Origin: Sinorhizobium terangae | GTDB taxonomy: Bacteria > Pseudomonadota > Alphaproteobacteria > Rhizobiales > Rhizobiaceae | Direction of reading: 5' to 3' | NCBI RefSeq assembly: GCF_009601505.1 | Contig: NZ_WITC01000059.1 | Span: 1 to 64,000 of the forward strand | Length of the DNA stretch: 64,000 nt | In this document: positions 16,431 to 25,083 of the stretch, piece by piece | How the letters are laid out: every line of letters begins with the position of its first letter | Position numbering within the stretch: position 1 is the stretch's first letter | The notes under the pieces: model-generated | Databases searched by the model: none | The model's input: the letters and a program-made list of their open reading frames with translations, nothing else | What the model was told of the DNA's origin: nothing | Position numbers and translations under genes: made by a program

Positions 16431-16805
16431 TGGATGGTTCCCCCGCGCCGGAGCGGAGCGGGGGAGTAAATGGGAATGTGACGGGGCGGACCCACACCGG
16501 GCGCCCTTATCACAGCCGACCCCGCGACTGTAGAACGGTCAGGGTTCGCCATCGGGCTTGTCGCCGCTTTCAGACGGACCGCATGGGGCGGTTCCGCAGG
16601 AGGAGGGGGCGGCAGGCCGGAAAAGCCACTGGCATGGCATTGTGATCAGCCGGGCTGGACGCCTCTTCTTCTACGAATCGTCCGCCTTTCACGATGTCGA
16701 ATGTGCCGGGAAGGCGAGGCGGGCCCGTTCAGCTTTGGTGGCTTGTGTTCGCTTGAACGCTGGCTGTCTGTAGCCGTGACGCCGTGAGCCAGGAGACCTG
16801 CCATC
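16431..16805 (+). promoter_or_regulatory. Cobalamin riboswitch upstream of cobP
   Basis: The conserved elements occur in order: GGTTCCCCC .. AAATGGGAATGTG (16436 onward), GACCCCGCGACTGTA (16518-16532), GCCACTGGCAT (about 16626), GCCGGGAAGGCG (about 16707), and the B12 box GAGCCAGGAGACCTGCC (16786-16802). Together they identify an adenosylcobalamin riboswitch. The span of about 375 bases is long, owing to extended arms between the CTGTA core and the B12 box. It should lower cobP-cobW-cobN-cobO expression when cobalamin is plentiful. Confidence 0.92.
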
Positions 16806-16834
16806 CGTCAGGGCATTCCGCCCGAAGGGGAGTC

Positions 16835-16855
16835 AATCCCCAACGCCAGCACGGA
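16835..16855 (+). promoter_or_regulatory. Hairpin in the riboswitch expression platform
   Basis: GGGGA-GTCAA-TCCCC forms a short stem between the B12 box and cobP. It lies just before GGAGGTTGTC and could switch access to that ribosome site. The role is inferred from position. Confidence 0.35.
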
Positions 16856-16862
16856 GGTTGTC

Positions 16863-16940
16863 GTGGCTCACGAATTGTCTTTTGAACGCGCGACAGGCGT
16901 GTTGTCCGCCTATTTCCGGTCGAAGCCGTCAGTGAACTGA
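16863..16940 (+). CDS. Possible 25-residue leader peptide before cobP
   Basis: A GTG-started frame encoding [20 protein letters not shown] and ending PSVN. GGAGGTTGTC lies directly before it, a better ribosome site than that of cobP, and its stop is 11 bases before the cobP ATG. Translational coupling from this leader to cobP is therefore possible, with the riboswitch controlling the leader's ribosome site. It may also be chance. Confidence 0.35.
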   Translation: MAHELSFERATGVLSAYFRSKPSVN

Positions 16941-16950
16941 GGCCGGCCGC

Positions 16951-17478
16951 ATGTCCAATTCCAGTGCCGGGCCGATTCTCGTGCTTGGCGGCGCCCGCTC
17001 CGGCAAATCCTCTTTCGCTGAAAAACTCGTCGAGGCCTCCGGGCTGCCGATGCATTACGTCGCCACAGGGCGAGCCTGGGACGACGAGATGCGCGATCGC
17101 ATCCGCCACCACCAGGACACGCGGCGCGGCAAGGGCTGGATCACCCATGAGGAGCCTCTCGATCTCGTTGCCTTGCTTCGCCGGATCGACGATCCGGCAC
17201 GCGCGATCCTCGTCGATTGCCTGACGCTCTGGGTCACCAACCTGATGATGGAAGAGCGCGACATGGCGGCCGAATTCGCGGCGCTCGCGGCCTTCCTGCC
17301 CGAGGCGAGGGCGCGCCTCATCTTCGTTTCCAATGAGGTTGGCCTTGGCATCGTGCCGGAAAACCGCATGGCGCGCGACTTTCGCGACCATGCCGGCCGC
17401 CTCCACCAGATGGTCGCGGAGAAATCCGCCGAAGTTTACTTTGTCGCGGCCGGATTGCCGCTGAAAATGAAGGGTTGA
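16951..17478 (+). CDS. cobP: CobP: adenosylcobinamide kinase / adenosylcobinamide-phosphate guanylyltransferase
   Basis: A 175-residue bifunctional enzyme (CobU in enterics). It phosphorylates adenosylcobinamide and transfers GMP to it, preparing the nucleotide-loop attachment. The P-loop [12 protein letters not shown] lies at residues about 13-24, and [16 protein letters not shown] and [18 protein letters not shown] are family signatures. Length is standard. It is the first enzyme gene after the cobalamin riboswitch and runs 3 bases into the cobW gene region, so cobP-cobW-cobN-cobO form one riboswitch-controlled transcript. Confidence 0.95.
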   Translation: MSNSSAGPILVLGGARSGKSSFAEKLVEASGLPMHYVATGRAWDDEMRDRIRHHQDTRRGKGWITHEEPLDLVALLRRIDDPARAILVDCLTLWVTNLMMEERDMAAEFAALAAFLPEARARLIFVSNEVGLGIVPENRMARDFRDHAGRLHQMVAEKSAEVYFVAAGLPLKMKG

Positions 17479-17481
17479 TCC

Positions 17482-18546
17482 ATGACACTCGCAAAGGCTC
17501 AGCAGGGCAAGATCCCGGCCACAGTCATCACCGGCTTCCTCGGCGCCGGCAAGACGACGATGATCCGCAATCTTTTGCAGAACGCCGACGGCAAGCGCAT
17601 CGCGCTAATCATCAACGAGTTCGGCGATCTCGGAGTCGACGGCGATGTCCTGAAGGGCTGCGGCGCGGACGCCTGCTCCGAGGACGATATCATCGAACTC
17701 ACCAATGGCTGCATCTGCTGCACGGTCGCCGATGACTTCATCCCGACCATGACGAAGCTGCTCGAACGCGAGAACCGTCCGGACCACATTGTCATCGAGA
17801 CCTCGGGTCTCGCCCTGCCGCAGCCGCTGGTCGCCGCCTTCAACTGGCCGGACATCCGCAGCGAAGTGACCGTCGACGGCGTCGTGACCGTCGTCGACAG
17901 CGCCGCGGTTGCCGCCGGCCGCTTTGCCGACGACCACGACAAGGTCGATGCGTTGCGCGTCAATGACGACAATCTCGACCATGAAAGCCCGCTCGAAGAG
18001 CTCTTCGAGGATCAGTTGACCGCCGCCGACCTCATCGTTCTCAACAAGACCGACCTGATCGATGCATCCGGCCTGAAGTCGGTGCGCGATGAGGTGGCTT
18101 CCCGCATCAGCCGCAAGCCGACGATGATCGAGGCGAAGAACGGCGAGGTGGCTGCCGCCATCCTGCTCGGCCTTGGCGTTGGCACCGAGGGCGAGATCGC
18201 CAACCGCAAGTCCCATCACGAGATGGAGCATGAGGCCGGCGAAGAGCACGATCACGACGAATTCGACAGTTTTGTCGTCGAACTCGGCGCGATCAGCGAT
18301 CCCGCCGCCTTCATCGATCGGCTGAAGGGCGTGATCGCGGAGCACGACGTTCTGCGCCTCAAAGGCTTCGCCGACGTCCCCGGCAAGCCGATGCGCCTCC
18401 TGATCCAGGCGGTCGGCAGCCGCATCGACCAGTATTACGACCGGGCCTGGGCGGCCGGCGAGGCACGCGGCACGCGCCTCGTCGTCATCGGCCTGCACGA
18501 CATGGACGAAGCGGCAGTGCGCGCGGCCATTGCGGCGCTGGTGTGA
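17482..18546 (+). CDS. cobW: CobW, GTPase of the COG0523 metallochaperone family
   Basis: A 354-residue G3E GTPase with P-loop GFLGAGKTT (residues about 19-27), the metal motif GCICCTV near residue 77-82, and NKTD for guanine recognition. A histidine/acid-rich loop HHEMEHEAGEEHDHDEF at about 240-256 is a typical metal-binding insert. CobW is thought to deliver cobalt to the cobaltochelatase CobNST. It starts 3 bases after the cobP stop and is followed by a RIME-like repeat and then cobN, consistent with that role. Confidence 0.95.
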   Translation: MTLAKAQQGKIPATVITGFLGAGKTTMIRNLLQNADGKRIALIINEFGDLGVDGDVLKGCGADACSEDDIIELTNGCICCTVADDFIPTMTKLLERENRPDHIVIETSGLALPQPLVAAFNWPDIRSEVTVDGVVTVVDSAAVAAGRFADDHDKVDALRVNDDNLDHESPLEELFEDQLTAADLIVLNKTDLIDASGLKSVRDEVASRISRKPTMIEAKNGEVAAAILLGLGVGTEGEIANRKSHHEMEHEAGEEHDHDEFDSFVVELGAISDPAAFIDRLKGVIAEHDVLRLKGFADVPGKPMRLLIQAVGSRIDQYYDRAWAAGEARGTRLVVIGLHDMDEAAVRAAIAALV

Positions 18547-18571
18547 GGTGGTCTTGAACGGGCGCGAGAAT

Positions 18572-18737
18572 TTCCCCTCCCCAAACCCTCCCCACAAGGG
18601 GGAGGGGCTTGGCCGGTCCCACCGTCTTTGCGTCCGTCCTAGACGGTTCAGCCAGACGCAAACGCTGAATACGGGCAGGTGGGCGCCGCAGGCGCTTAGC
18701 CCCTCCCCCTTGTGGGGAGGGGTTGGGGAGGGGCGCT
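18572..18737. repeat. RIME-like inverted pair between cobW and cobN
   Basis: Left arm (18572-18609) contains CCTCCCCACAAGGGGGAGGGG; right arm (18697-18737) is its inverse with CCCCTCCCCCTTGTGGGGAGG. They flank about 90 bases. The element lies inside the cob transcript and ends 26 bases before the cobN start. Confidence 0.85.
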
Positions 18738-18762
18738 TCCTTGCGACGTTGGAGGAGATCCC

Positions 18763-21700
18763 ATGCATCTCCTCCTAGCCCAGAAAGGCACGATCGCCGA
18801 TGGCAACGAGGCGATCGATCTCGGGCAAAGCCCGGCCGACATCCTGTTCCTCTCCGCCGCCGACACGGAACTCGCCTCGATCGCCGCGGCCTACGGGCGG
18901 CGGACGGGGGCAAGGACACTGCGCATCGCCAGTCTGATGAACCTGATGCACCCGATGTCGGTCGACACTTATGTCGAGCGCACGGCACGGCATGCGAGGC
19001 TGATCGTCGTTCGCCCGCTCGGGGGCGCCAGCTATTTCCGTTATGTGCTCGAGGCGCTCTATGCGGCGGCGATTGCGAATAAATTCCAGATCGCGGTGCT
19101 CCCCGGCGACGACAAGCCGGATCCGGGTCTCGATCCGTTCTCTACGGTGTCCGCCAATGACCGCGAGCGCCTCTGGGCCTATTTCACCGAGGGCGGCGCC
19201 GACAATGCGGGGCTCTTCCTCGACTATGCCGACGCGCTGATTGATGGAGGCGAGAAGCCGCAGCCGGCGCGGCCGCTCTTGAAGGCGGGTATTTGGTGGC
19301 CGAGCGAGGGTGTGATCGGCGTTGAGCGATGGCGCGCGATTGCGGGTCTGCCGGGAACAGCCCCCTCTGTCCTGCCGGACATCTCCCCCACAAGGGGGGA
19401 GAACGGGGGTGCAACGCTTCGCCCATCTGGTTCTGCCGAGTTCGAGGCCAAGCCTGCCTCGGCGAGCAAGCCTGTGCGTGACGATCATGCAAATCGACGG
19501 TCTGAAACTTGGGAATCGAGCGGTAGCGGCGCGCTGATCTCCCCCCTTGTGGGGGAAATGTCCGACAGGACAGAGGGGGGTAATGCCGCGCAGAGTTCGG
19601 AGGAGAAGAAGGAAGCCGAACCCACGGTCGCCATCTGCTTCTACCGCGCGCTCGTCCAAAGCGGCGAAACGAGACCCGTCGAAGCCTTGATCGGGGCGCT
19701 TGCGACTGAAGGCATGCGGGCGCTCCCGGTCTTCGTTTCGAGCCTGAAGGATCGGGTCTCGATCGGTACGCTGCAGGCGATCTTCGCTGAAGCCGCACCG
19801 GACGTGGTGATGAACGCCACCGGCTTTGCGGTTTCCGCGCCCGGTGCCGACCGTCAGCCGACCGTGCTCGAATCGACCGGCGCGCCGGTGTTGCAGGTGA
19901 TCTTTTCCGGCTCCTCGCGCGCCGCCTGGGCGGCGTCGCCGCAAGGGCTGATGGCGCGTGATCTCGGCATGAACGTTGCGCTGCCGGAGGTAGACGGCCG
20001 CATTCTCTCCCGCGCCGTCTCGTTCAAGGCGGCGTCCGTCTACGATCCGGCGGTAGAAGCCAACATCGTCGGGCACGAACCGCTCTTGGACCGCGTCCGC
20101 TTTGCCGCACGGCTTGCTGCCAACTGGGCGCGACTGCGCCGGGCGAGGCCGGAGGCACGCCGCGTTGCCATCGTCATGGCCAATTATCCCAACCGCGATG
20201 GGCGCCTCGGCAACGGCGTTGGCCTCGACACGCCGGCCGGCACCATCGAGGTGCTGAAGGCGATGGCCGCGGAAGGCTATCCCATCGGTGACCTTCCCGA
20301 GGACGGCGACGCGCTTATGCGCTTCCTGATGGCCGGTCCGACCAATGCGGCGAGCCATGACCGCGAAATCCGCGAGTTCATTTCGCTCGATCGATATAAG
20401 GATTTCCTCGCCTCTCTTCCGCGGCAGATCCAGGACGAGGTGACGGCGCGCTGGGGCGATCCCGAAGCCGATCCCTTCTTCTTGGACGGAGCCTTCGCGC
20501 TACCGCTCGCGCGCTTCGGCGAGGTCCTCGTCGGCATCCAGCCTGCGCGCGGCTACAACATCGATCCAAAGGAAACCTATCACGCGCCGGACCTCGTTCC
20601 GCCGCACGGCTATCTCGCCTTCTATGCTTTCCTGCGGCAGGTCTTCAAAGCTGACGCGATCATCCACATGGGCAAGCATGGCAATCTCGAATGGCTGCCT
20701 GGCAAGGCGCTGGCACTTTCGGAGAATTGTTATCCCGAGGCGGTCTTCGGCCCGACACCGCATCTTTACCCCTTCATCGTCAACGATCCGGGCGAAGGCA
20801 CGCAGGCCAAGCGCCGCACCAGCGCCGTCATTATCGACCATCTGACGCCGCCCTTGACGCGGGCGGAATCCTACGGGCCGCTCAAGGATCTGGAGGCGCT
20901 GGTCGACGAGTATTACGAGGCGGCGGGCGGCGACCCGCGCCGGCTCAGGCTCCTGAGCCGGCAGATCCTCGACCTCGTCCGCGACATCGGCCTCGATCAT
21001 GATGCCGGGATCGAAAAGGCCGACAGTGACGACAAGGCGCTGGAAAAGCTCGACGCCTATCTCTGCGACCTGAAGGAGATGCAGATCCGCGACGGGCTGC
21101 ATATCTTCGGCGTCGCGCCGGAAGGGCGTTTGCTGACCGACCTCACCGTGGCACTGGCGCGGGTGCCGCGTGGCTTGGGCGAGGGCGGCGACCAGAGCTT
21201 GCAGCGGGCCATTGCGTCGGACTTGGGGCTAGGCGGGTCGGCGCAAGTACCCCCCTCTGTCCTGCCGGACATCTCCCCCACAAGGGGGGAGATCAGGGAG
21301 GAGAGCTCTCATGCTTCCACGGCGCCCCAACATGAGGCGGGCCCACCGGCTCGAGGACGTGATGCAAGTCTCATGGCCCGGCCACGCCAGGCGGGTCTGA
21401 CGGCAGAAGGTGCAATTGTTAGCGGTAGCGTCGACCCGAGTATCGGCGGCGGCGCCGGGGAACCGAGCAGTCGCCACCTGCCAATCTCCCCCCTTGTGGG
21501 GGAGATGCCCGGCAGGGCAGAGGGGGGTACGCCTCAGCAGCCGCAACCTTTCGACCCGCTCGACTGCGTCATGTCCGCACCCTGGACCGGCCCGGTACCC
21601 GCGCCTCTCGCTTCTCTCTCGGATGCACCCTGGCGCACCGCCGGCGATACCGTCGAGCGTATCGAACTCCTCGCGGCGAAGCTGGTCTCCGGCGAGATCG

Positions 21701-23100
21701 CCTGCCCCGAGAACTGGGCCGCGACACGCGCTGTCCTTGACGAGATCGACGATCGACTGAAGCCCTCGATCGAAGGCTCGGGCGACGCGGAAATCAAAGG
21801 CCTGCTCACCGGGCTCGACGGCCGCTTCGTGGCACCCGGGCCGTCCGGTGCGCCGACGCGTGGGCGGCCGGACGTGCTGCCGACCGGCCGCAATTTCTAT
21901 TCCGTCGACAGCCGCGCCGTGCCGACGCCGGCGGCCTATGAGCTCGGCAAGAAATCGGCCGAATTGCTCATCCGCCGCTATCTGCAGGACCATGGCGAAT
22001 GGCCGTCCTCCTTCGGGCTCACCGCATGGGGGACCTCCAACATGCGCACCGGCGGCGACGATATCGCCCAGGCGCTGGCGTTGATCGGCGCCAAGCCGGT
22101 CTGGGACATGGCCTCGCGCCGCGTGACCGGCTACGAGATCGTGCCGCTGGCGATGCTCGGGCGGCCGCGCGTCGATGTCACGCTCCGCATTTCCGGTTTC
22201 TTCCGTGACGCATTTCCGGAGCAAATCGCTTTGTTCGACAAGGCGATCCGCGCCGTCGGGGCGTTGGAAGAGGACGACGCCGACAACATGATCGCCGCGC
22301 GCATGCGTGCCGAGACGAAGCGGCTTGAGGAGAAGGGTGTCGAAGCGAAGGAAGCGGCGCGGCGTGCCTCCTACCGCGTCTTCGGTGCCAAGCCGGGTGC
22401 CTACGGGGCCGGCCTGCAGGCGCTGATCGACGAGAAGGGCTGGGACAAGCGCAGCGATCTCGCTGATGCCTATCTCACCTGGGGCGGCTATGCCTATGGC
22501 GCCGGCGAGGACGGCAAGGCCGAGCGCGGTATTTTCGAAGAACGGCTGCGGTCGATCGAGGCTGTCGTCCAGAATCAGGACAATCGCGAACACGACCTGC
22601 TCGACAGTGACGACTATTACCAATTCGAGGGCGGCATGAGTGCTGCGGTGGAGCACCTCGGCGGCCAGCGCCCGGCGATCTATCACAACGACCATTCGCG
22701 CCCGGAAAAGCCGGTGATCCGCTCGCTGGAAGAGGAAATCGGCCGCGTCGTGCGCGCCCGCGTCGTCAACCCGAAATGGATCGATGGCGTCATGCGCCAT
22801 GGTTACAAGGGCGCCTTCGAGATTGCCGCGACGGTCGACTACATGTTCGCCTTTGCCGCGACCAGCGGGGCCGTGCGCGACCATCATTTCGAGGCCGCCT
22901 ACCGCGCCTTCATCAGCGACGAAAAGGTCCTCGACTTCCTGCGCGACAGGAACCCGGCGGCGCTCGCCGAAATGTCGGAACGCTTCCTGGAGGCAATCGA
23001 TCGCGGCCTCTGGAATCCGCGCTCCAACTCGGCGCGTTTTGAACTGACCAGTCTGTCCGGCAATGCGGCCGCTCCTCGGCTGCGTACCGGAAACCAATAG
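18763..23100 (+). CDS. cobN: CobN, large subunit of aerobic cobaltochelatase, with two repeat-derived insertions
   Basis: The ATP-dependent cobaltochelatase subunit that holds hydrogenobyrinate a,c-diamide. The ATG at 18763 has GGAGGAG upstream. The signature HMGKHGNLEWLPGKALALSE occurs at about residues 637-656, followed by PHLYPFIVNDPGEGTQAKRR. At 1445 residues it is about 170 longer than usual CobN (about 1275). The excess is two in-frame segments, residues about 200-274 and 830-922, both built from paired palindromic repeats and both opening PSVLPDISPTRGE and closing SPLVGEM.R.EGG. The frame stays open throughout, so the protein is probably made and the inserts sit in tolerant loops. cobS and cobT are not in this window. 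Confidence 0.95.
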   Translation: MHLLLAQKGTIADGNEAIDLGQSPADILFLSAADTELASIAAAYGRRTGARTLRIASLMNLMHPMSVDTYVERTARHARLIVVRPLGGASYFRYVLEALYAAAIANKFQIAVLPGDDKPDPGLDPFSTVSANDRERLWAYFTEGGADNAGLFLDYADALIDGGEKPQPARPLLKAGIWWPSEGVIGVERWRAIAGLPGTAPSVLPDISPTRGENGGATLRPSGSAEFEAKPASASKPVRDDHANRRSETWESSGSGALISPLVGEMSDRTEGGNAAQSSEEKKEAEPTVAICFYRALVQSGETRPVEALIGALATEGMRALPVFVSSLKDRVSIGTLQAIFAEAAPDVVMNATGFAVSAPGADRQPTVLESTGAPVLQVIFSGSSRAAWAASPQGLMARDLGMNVALPEVDGRILSRAVSFKAASVYDPAVEANIVGHEPLLDRVRFAARLAANWARLRRARPEARRVAIVMANYPNRDGRLGNGVGLDTPAGTIEVLKAMAAEGYPIGDLPEDGDALMRFLMAGPTNAASHDREIREFISLDRYKDFLASLPRQIQDEVTARWGDPEADPFFLDGAFALPLARFGEVLVGIQPARGYNIDPKETYHAPDLVPPHGYLAFYAFLRQVFKADAIIHMGKHGNLEWLPGKALALSENCYPEAVFGPTPHLYPFIVNDPGEGTQAKRRTSAVIIDHLTPPLTRAESYGPLKDLEALVDEYYEAAGGDPRRLRLLSRQILDLVRDIGLDHDAGIEKADSDDKALEKLDAYLCDLKEMQIRDGLHIFGVAPEGRLLTDLTVALARVPRGLGEGGDQSLQRAIASDLGLGGSAQVPPSVLPDISPTRGEIREESSHASTAPQHEAGPPARGRDASLMARPRQAGLTAEGAIVSGSVDPSIGGGAGEPSSRHLPISPLVGEMPGRAEGGTPQQPQPFDPLDCVMSAPWTGPVPAPLASLSDAPWRTAGDTVERIELLAAKLVSGEIACPENWAATRAVLDEIDDRLKPSIEGSGDAEIKGLLTGLDGRFVAPGPSGAPTRGRPDVLPTGRNFYSVDSRAVPTPAAYELGKKSAELLIRRYLQDHGEWPSSFGLTAWGTSNMRTGGDDIAQALALIGAKPVWDMASRRVTGYEIVPLAMLGRPRVDVTLRISGFFRDAFPEQIALFDKAIRAVGALEEDDADNMIAARMRAETKRLEEKGVEAKEAARRASYRVFGAKPGAYGAGLQALIDEKGWDKRSDLADAYLTWGGYAYGAGEDGKAERGIFEERLRSIEAVVQNQDNREHDLLDSDDYYQFEGGMSAAVEHLGGQRPAIYHNDHSRPEKPVIRSLEEEIGRVVRARVVNPKWIDGVMRHGYKGAFEIAATVDYMFAFAATSGAVRDHHFEAAYRAFISDEKVLDFLRDRNPAALAEMSERFLEAIDRGLWNPRSNSARFELTSLSGNAAAPRLRTGNQ
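19361..19582. repeat. Palindromic composite element inserted in frame in cobN (first)
   Basis: The left unit (19361-19410) holds TCTCCCCCACAAGGGGGGAGA, with CTGTCCTGCCGGACAT before it. The right unit (19536-19582) is its inverse. The 222-base span (74 codons) is open in the cobN frame. It corresponds closely to the second element at 21250-21529, in the same orientation. Confidence 0.85.
21250..21529. repeat. Palindromic composite element inserted in frame in cobN (second)
   Basis: The left unit (21250-21292) is nearly identical to the first element's left unit, including CCCCCTCTGTCCTGCCGGAC. The right unit (21483-21529) is the inverse. The middle differs in sequence and length. The element adds about 93 residues to CobN. 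Confidence 0.85.
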
Positions 23101-23110
23101 GGAGATCACC

Positions 23111-23755
23111 ATGAGCGACGAAACGGTAAAGAGCGGCGAAGCCGCTCCGGAAAAGGACGAAGCCCGCCACGCCATGAAGATGGCGAAGAAGAAGACCGCG
23201 CGCGAAAAGATCATGGCGACGAAGACGGACGAAAAAGGCCTGATCATCGTCCACACCGGCAAGGGCAAGGGCAAGTCGACTGCCGGCTTCGGCATGATCT
23301 TCCGCCACATCGCACACGGCATGCCCTGTGCCGTCGTGCAGTTCATCAAGGGCGCCATGCAGACCGGCGAGCGCGACCTGATCGAGAAGCATTTCGGCGA
23401 CCTCTGCCAGTTTTACACACTTGGTGAAGGTTTCACCTGGGAAACGCAGGACCGCGCCCGCGACGTGGCGACGGCCGAAAAAGCCTGGGAAAAGGCCAAG
23501 GAACTGATCCGCGACGAGCGCAACTCCATGGTGCTGCTTGACGAGATCAACATCGCGTTGCGTTACGACTACATCGATATCGGCGAGGTCGTGCGCTTCC
23601 TGAAAGAGGAAAAGCCGCACATGACCCATGTGGTTCTGACCGGCCGCAACGCCAAGGAAGATCTGATCGAGATCGCCGATCTGGTGACCGAGATGGAACT
23701 CGTCAAGCATCCGTTCCGGTCCGGTATCAAGGGGCAGAAGGGCGTCGAATTCTGA
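23111..23755 (+). CDS. cobO: CobO: cob(I)yrinic acid a,c-diamide adenosyltransferase
   Basis: A 214-residue CobA/CobO/BtuR-type enzyme that adds the adenosyl ligand from ATP to reduced corrinoid. The P-loop HTGKGKGKST spans residues 48-57, with further signatures GAMQTGERDLIEKH and LLDEINIAL. The N-terminal 35 residues are lysine-rich, as in other rhizobial CobO. GGAGATCACC before the ATG is the ribosome site. It closes the cobP-W-N-O run; a palindromic stem without a T-run follows the stop. Confidence 0.96.
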   Translation: MSDETVKSGEAAPEKDEARHAMKMAKKKTAREKIMATKTDEKGLIIVHTGKGKGKSTAGFGMIFRHIAHGMPCAVVQFIKGAMQTGERDLIEKHFGDLCQFYTLGEGFTWETQDRARDVATAEKAWEKAKELIRDERNSMVLLDEINIALRYDYIDIGEVVRFLKEEKPHMTHVVLTGRNAKEDLIEIADLVTEMELVKHPFRSGIKGQKGVEF

Positions 23756-23775
23756 TGGTTCAAAGCTGGCAGCTA

Positions 23776-23802
23776 TGCGGCGCCGCGCTGCTCGGCGCCG
23801 CA
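23776..23802. terminator. Stem between convergent cobO and TSUP genes
   Basis: TGCGGCGCCG-loop-CGGCGCCGCA is a perfect 10-base stem in the 53-base gap between converging genes. There is no clear T-run on either side, so it is a probable rather than proven bidirectional terminator. Confidence 0.55.
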
Positions 23803-23808
23803 GAACCG

Positions 23809-24594
23809 TCACATACCAAGCCAGATCCGCAGCGGATGCGTCGGGTCGGCCAGCAGTCGGACCGCCAACGCGATTGAGACAACGACGAGCAGCGGCTTGA
23901 TGATCTTCGCGCCCTTCGCCATCGCGAAGCGCGAGCCGACCTGCGCGCCGAGGAACTGACCCGCGCCCATTGTCAGACCGACCTTCCAGAGCACCACGCC
24001 ATAGGCAAGAAAGATGAGGAAGGCGCCGAGATTGGAGCCGAAATTCAGGAACTTCGTGTGCGCCGTCGCCTTGATGATGCCGAAGCCGCCGAGGGTGACG
24101 AAGCCCAGCATGAAGAAGGACCCGGTACCGGGTCCGAAGACGCCGTCATAGAAGCCGATGAGCGGCACGAAGGTGAGCGTGAAGACGAGCTTCGAGATGC
24201 GGTGATGTCTTTCAACGTCGCCGATGTTGGGCTTGCAACCGAAATAGACGGCGATTGCGATCAGCAGGAAGGGCAGAACGGCCTTGAGCGCATCGGCTGG
24301 AACGACCGTTGCGAGCAGGGCGCCGAAGATGGAGCCAAGCGCCGCCATGGCCGCCATCGGCAGTTGCTCCTTTAGGCTCACATGGCCGTACCGCGCGTAG
24401 GCGAGGCTCGCGGAGCCGGAGCCAAAGAGCGATTGCAGCTTGTTGGTGCCGAGCGTTTCGAGCGGCGGAATGCCCGCGATCAGCATGGCAGGAATGGTGA
24501 TCATTCCCCCGCCGCCGGCGATCGAATCAATGAACCCGGCAATGAAGGCGGCGGCGAAGAGGAAGAGCAGGATGTGGAGGGCGAGGTCGTGCAC
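23809..24594 (-). CDS. TSUP-family (TauE/SafE-like) membrane permease
   Basis: A membrane protein of about 261 residues with seven or eight hydrophobic helices. The N-terminal motif GFIDSIAGGGGMITIPA and the inner repeat GFYDGVFGPGTGSFFML are the two halves of the TauE/SafE (TSUP) fold. Members move sulfite, sulfonates and other small anions across the inner membrane. The GTG at 24594 is the first start that gives the family N-terminus, but no good ribosome site is visible, so the start is uncertain. It lies on the opposite strand between two cobalamin gene runs. A link to cobalt or sulfur supply for this pathway is only a guess. Confidence 0.8.
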   Translation of the reverse strand: MHDLALHILLFLFAAAFIAGFIDSIAGGGGMITIPAMLIAGIPPLETLGTNKLQSLFGSGSASLAYARYGHVSLKEQLPMAAMAALGSIFGALLATVVPADALKAVLPFLLIAIAVYFGCKPNIGDVERHHRISKLVFTLTFVPLIGFYDGVFGPGTGSFFMLGFVTLGGFGIIKATAHTKFLNFGSNLGAFLIFLAYGVVLWKVGLTMGAGQFLGAQVGSRFAMAKGAKIIKPLLVVVSIALAVRLLADPTHPLRIWLGM

Positions 24595-25083
24595 AGGAGG
24601 CTCAGCAGGCGGAGTGGCAGCGTAATTGTTTCCGCCTTGTGTCAGAGCCCGCGTGAAAATGCAAAGGGGCAATTCGCGAACTAGGCTCTCGTTCGCCAGG
24701 AAACGCCCTTCATCCGGCCTGTCGGCCATCCTCTCTCCGCGAGCGGGAAGAGGATGGTGCGGGGGCAAACATGGCCTGCGCAGATTGCGACACGTCGATG
24801 GCGCAATCCGGTTTGACCGGCCAGAGGGCCTCCGGTAGAAATGACAAACATGCGACGGCGTCTGCTTCGAGCGGACTGTAAGAGCGTCCGGTGCGGCCGA
24901 CCCATGCAGGGGGCCTGATCCGGTGCTGTCCAGACCGGTACGGCAATCTGCCAGGCCGGCGCTTCGTATGGAACGCCGACCGCTGCGCGTATCCGGAGGC
25001 TTCCGGAAGCTGTGCAGCAAATCACAGAGCAGCTTTGCGTATCGAGGCGGATGCGCGGAGCTGCAGGGGGAGCCGCGCAGCAG
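24595..25083. other. Intergenic region between the TSUP gene and cobE
   Basis: Nearly 490 bases. It contains a degenerate palindromic unit (24708-24768) and the promoter side of both genes. I looked for a second cobalamin riboswitch before cobE; the B12 box is absent. Frames exist on both strands but none looks coding. Confidence 0.4.
24708..24768. repeat. Single degenerate palindromic unit of the RIME-like family
   Basis: The unit CCATCCTCTCTCCGCGAGCG is followed by GGGAAGAGGATGG, an imperfect version of the CTTCTCCCCGC..GCGGGGAGAAG palindromes. It is the only unpaired copy recognised in the window. Confidence 0.6.

Noticed and set aside
21229-23358. 709-codon minus-strand frame opposite cobN and cobO
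   Set aside because: cobN and cobO have clear motifs and ribosome sites on the plus strand; the antisense frame has none.
24780-25083. Second cobalamin riboswitch before cobE
   Set aside because: Some stems and a CTGTAAGAG string are present, but the B12 box and the other conserved blocks are missing.
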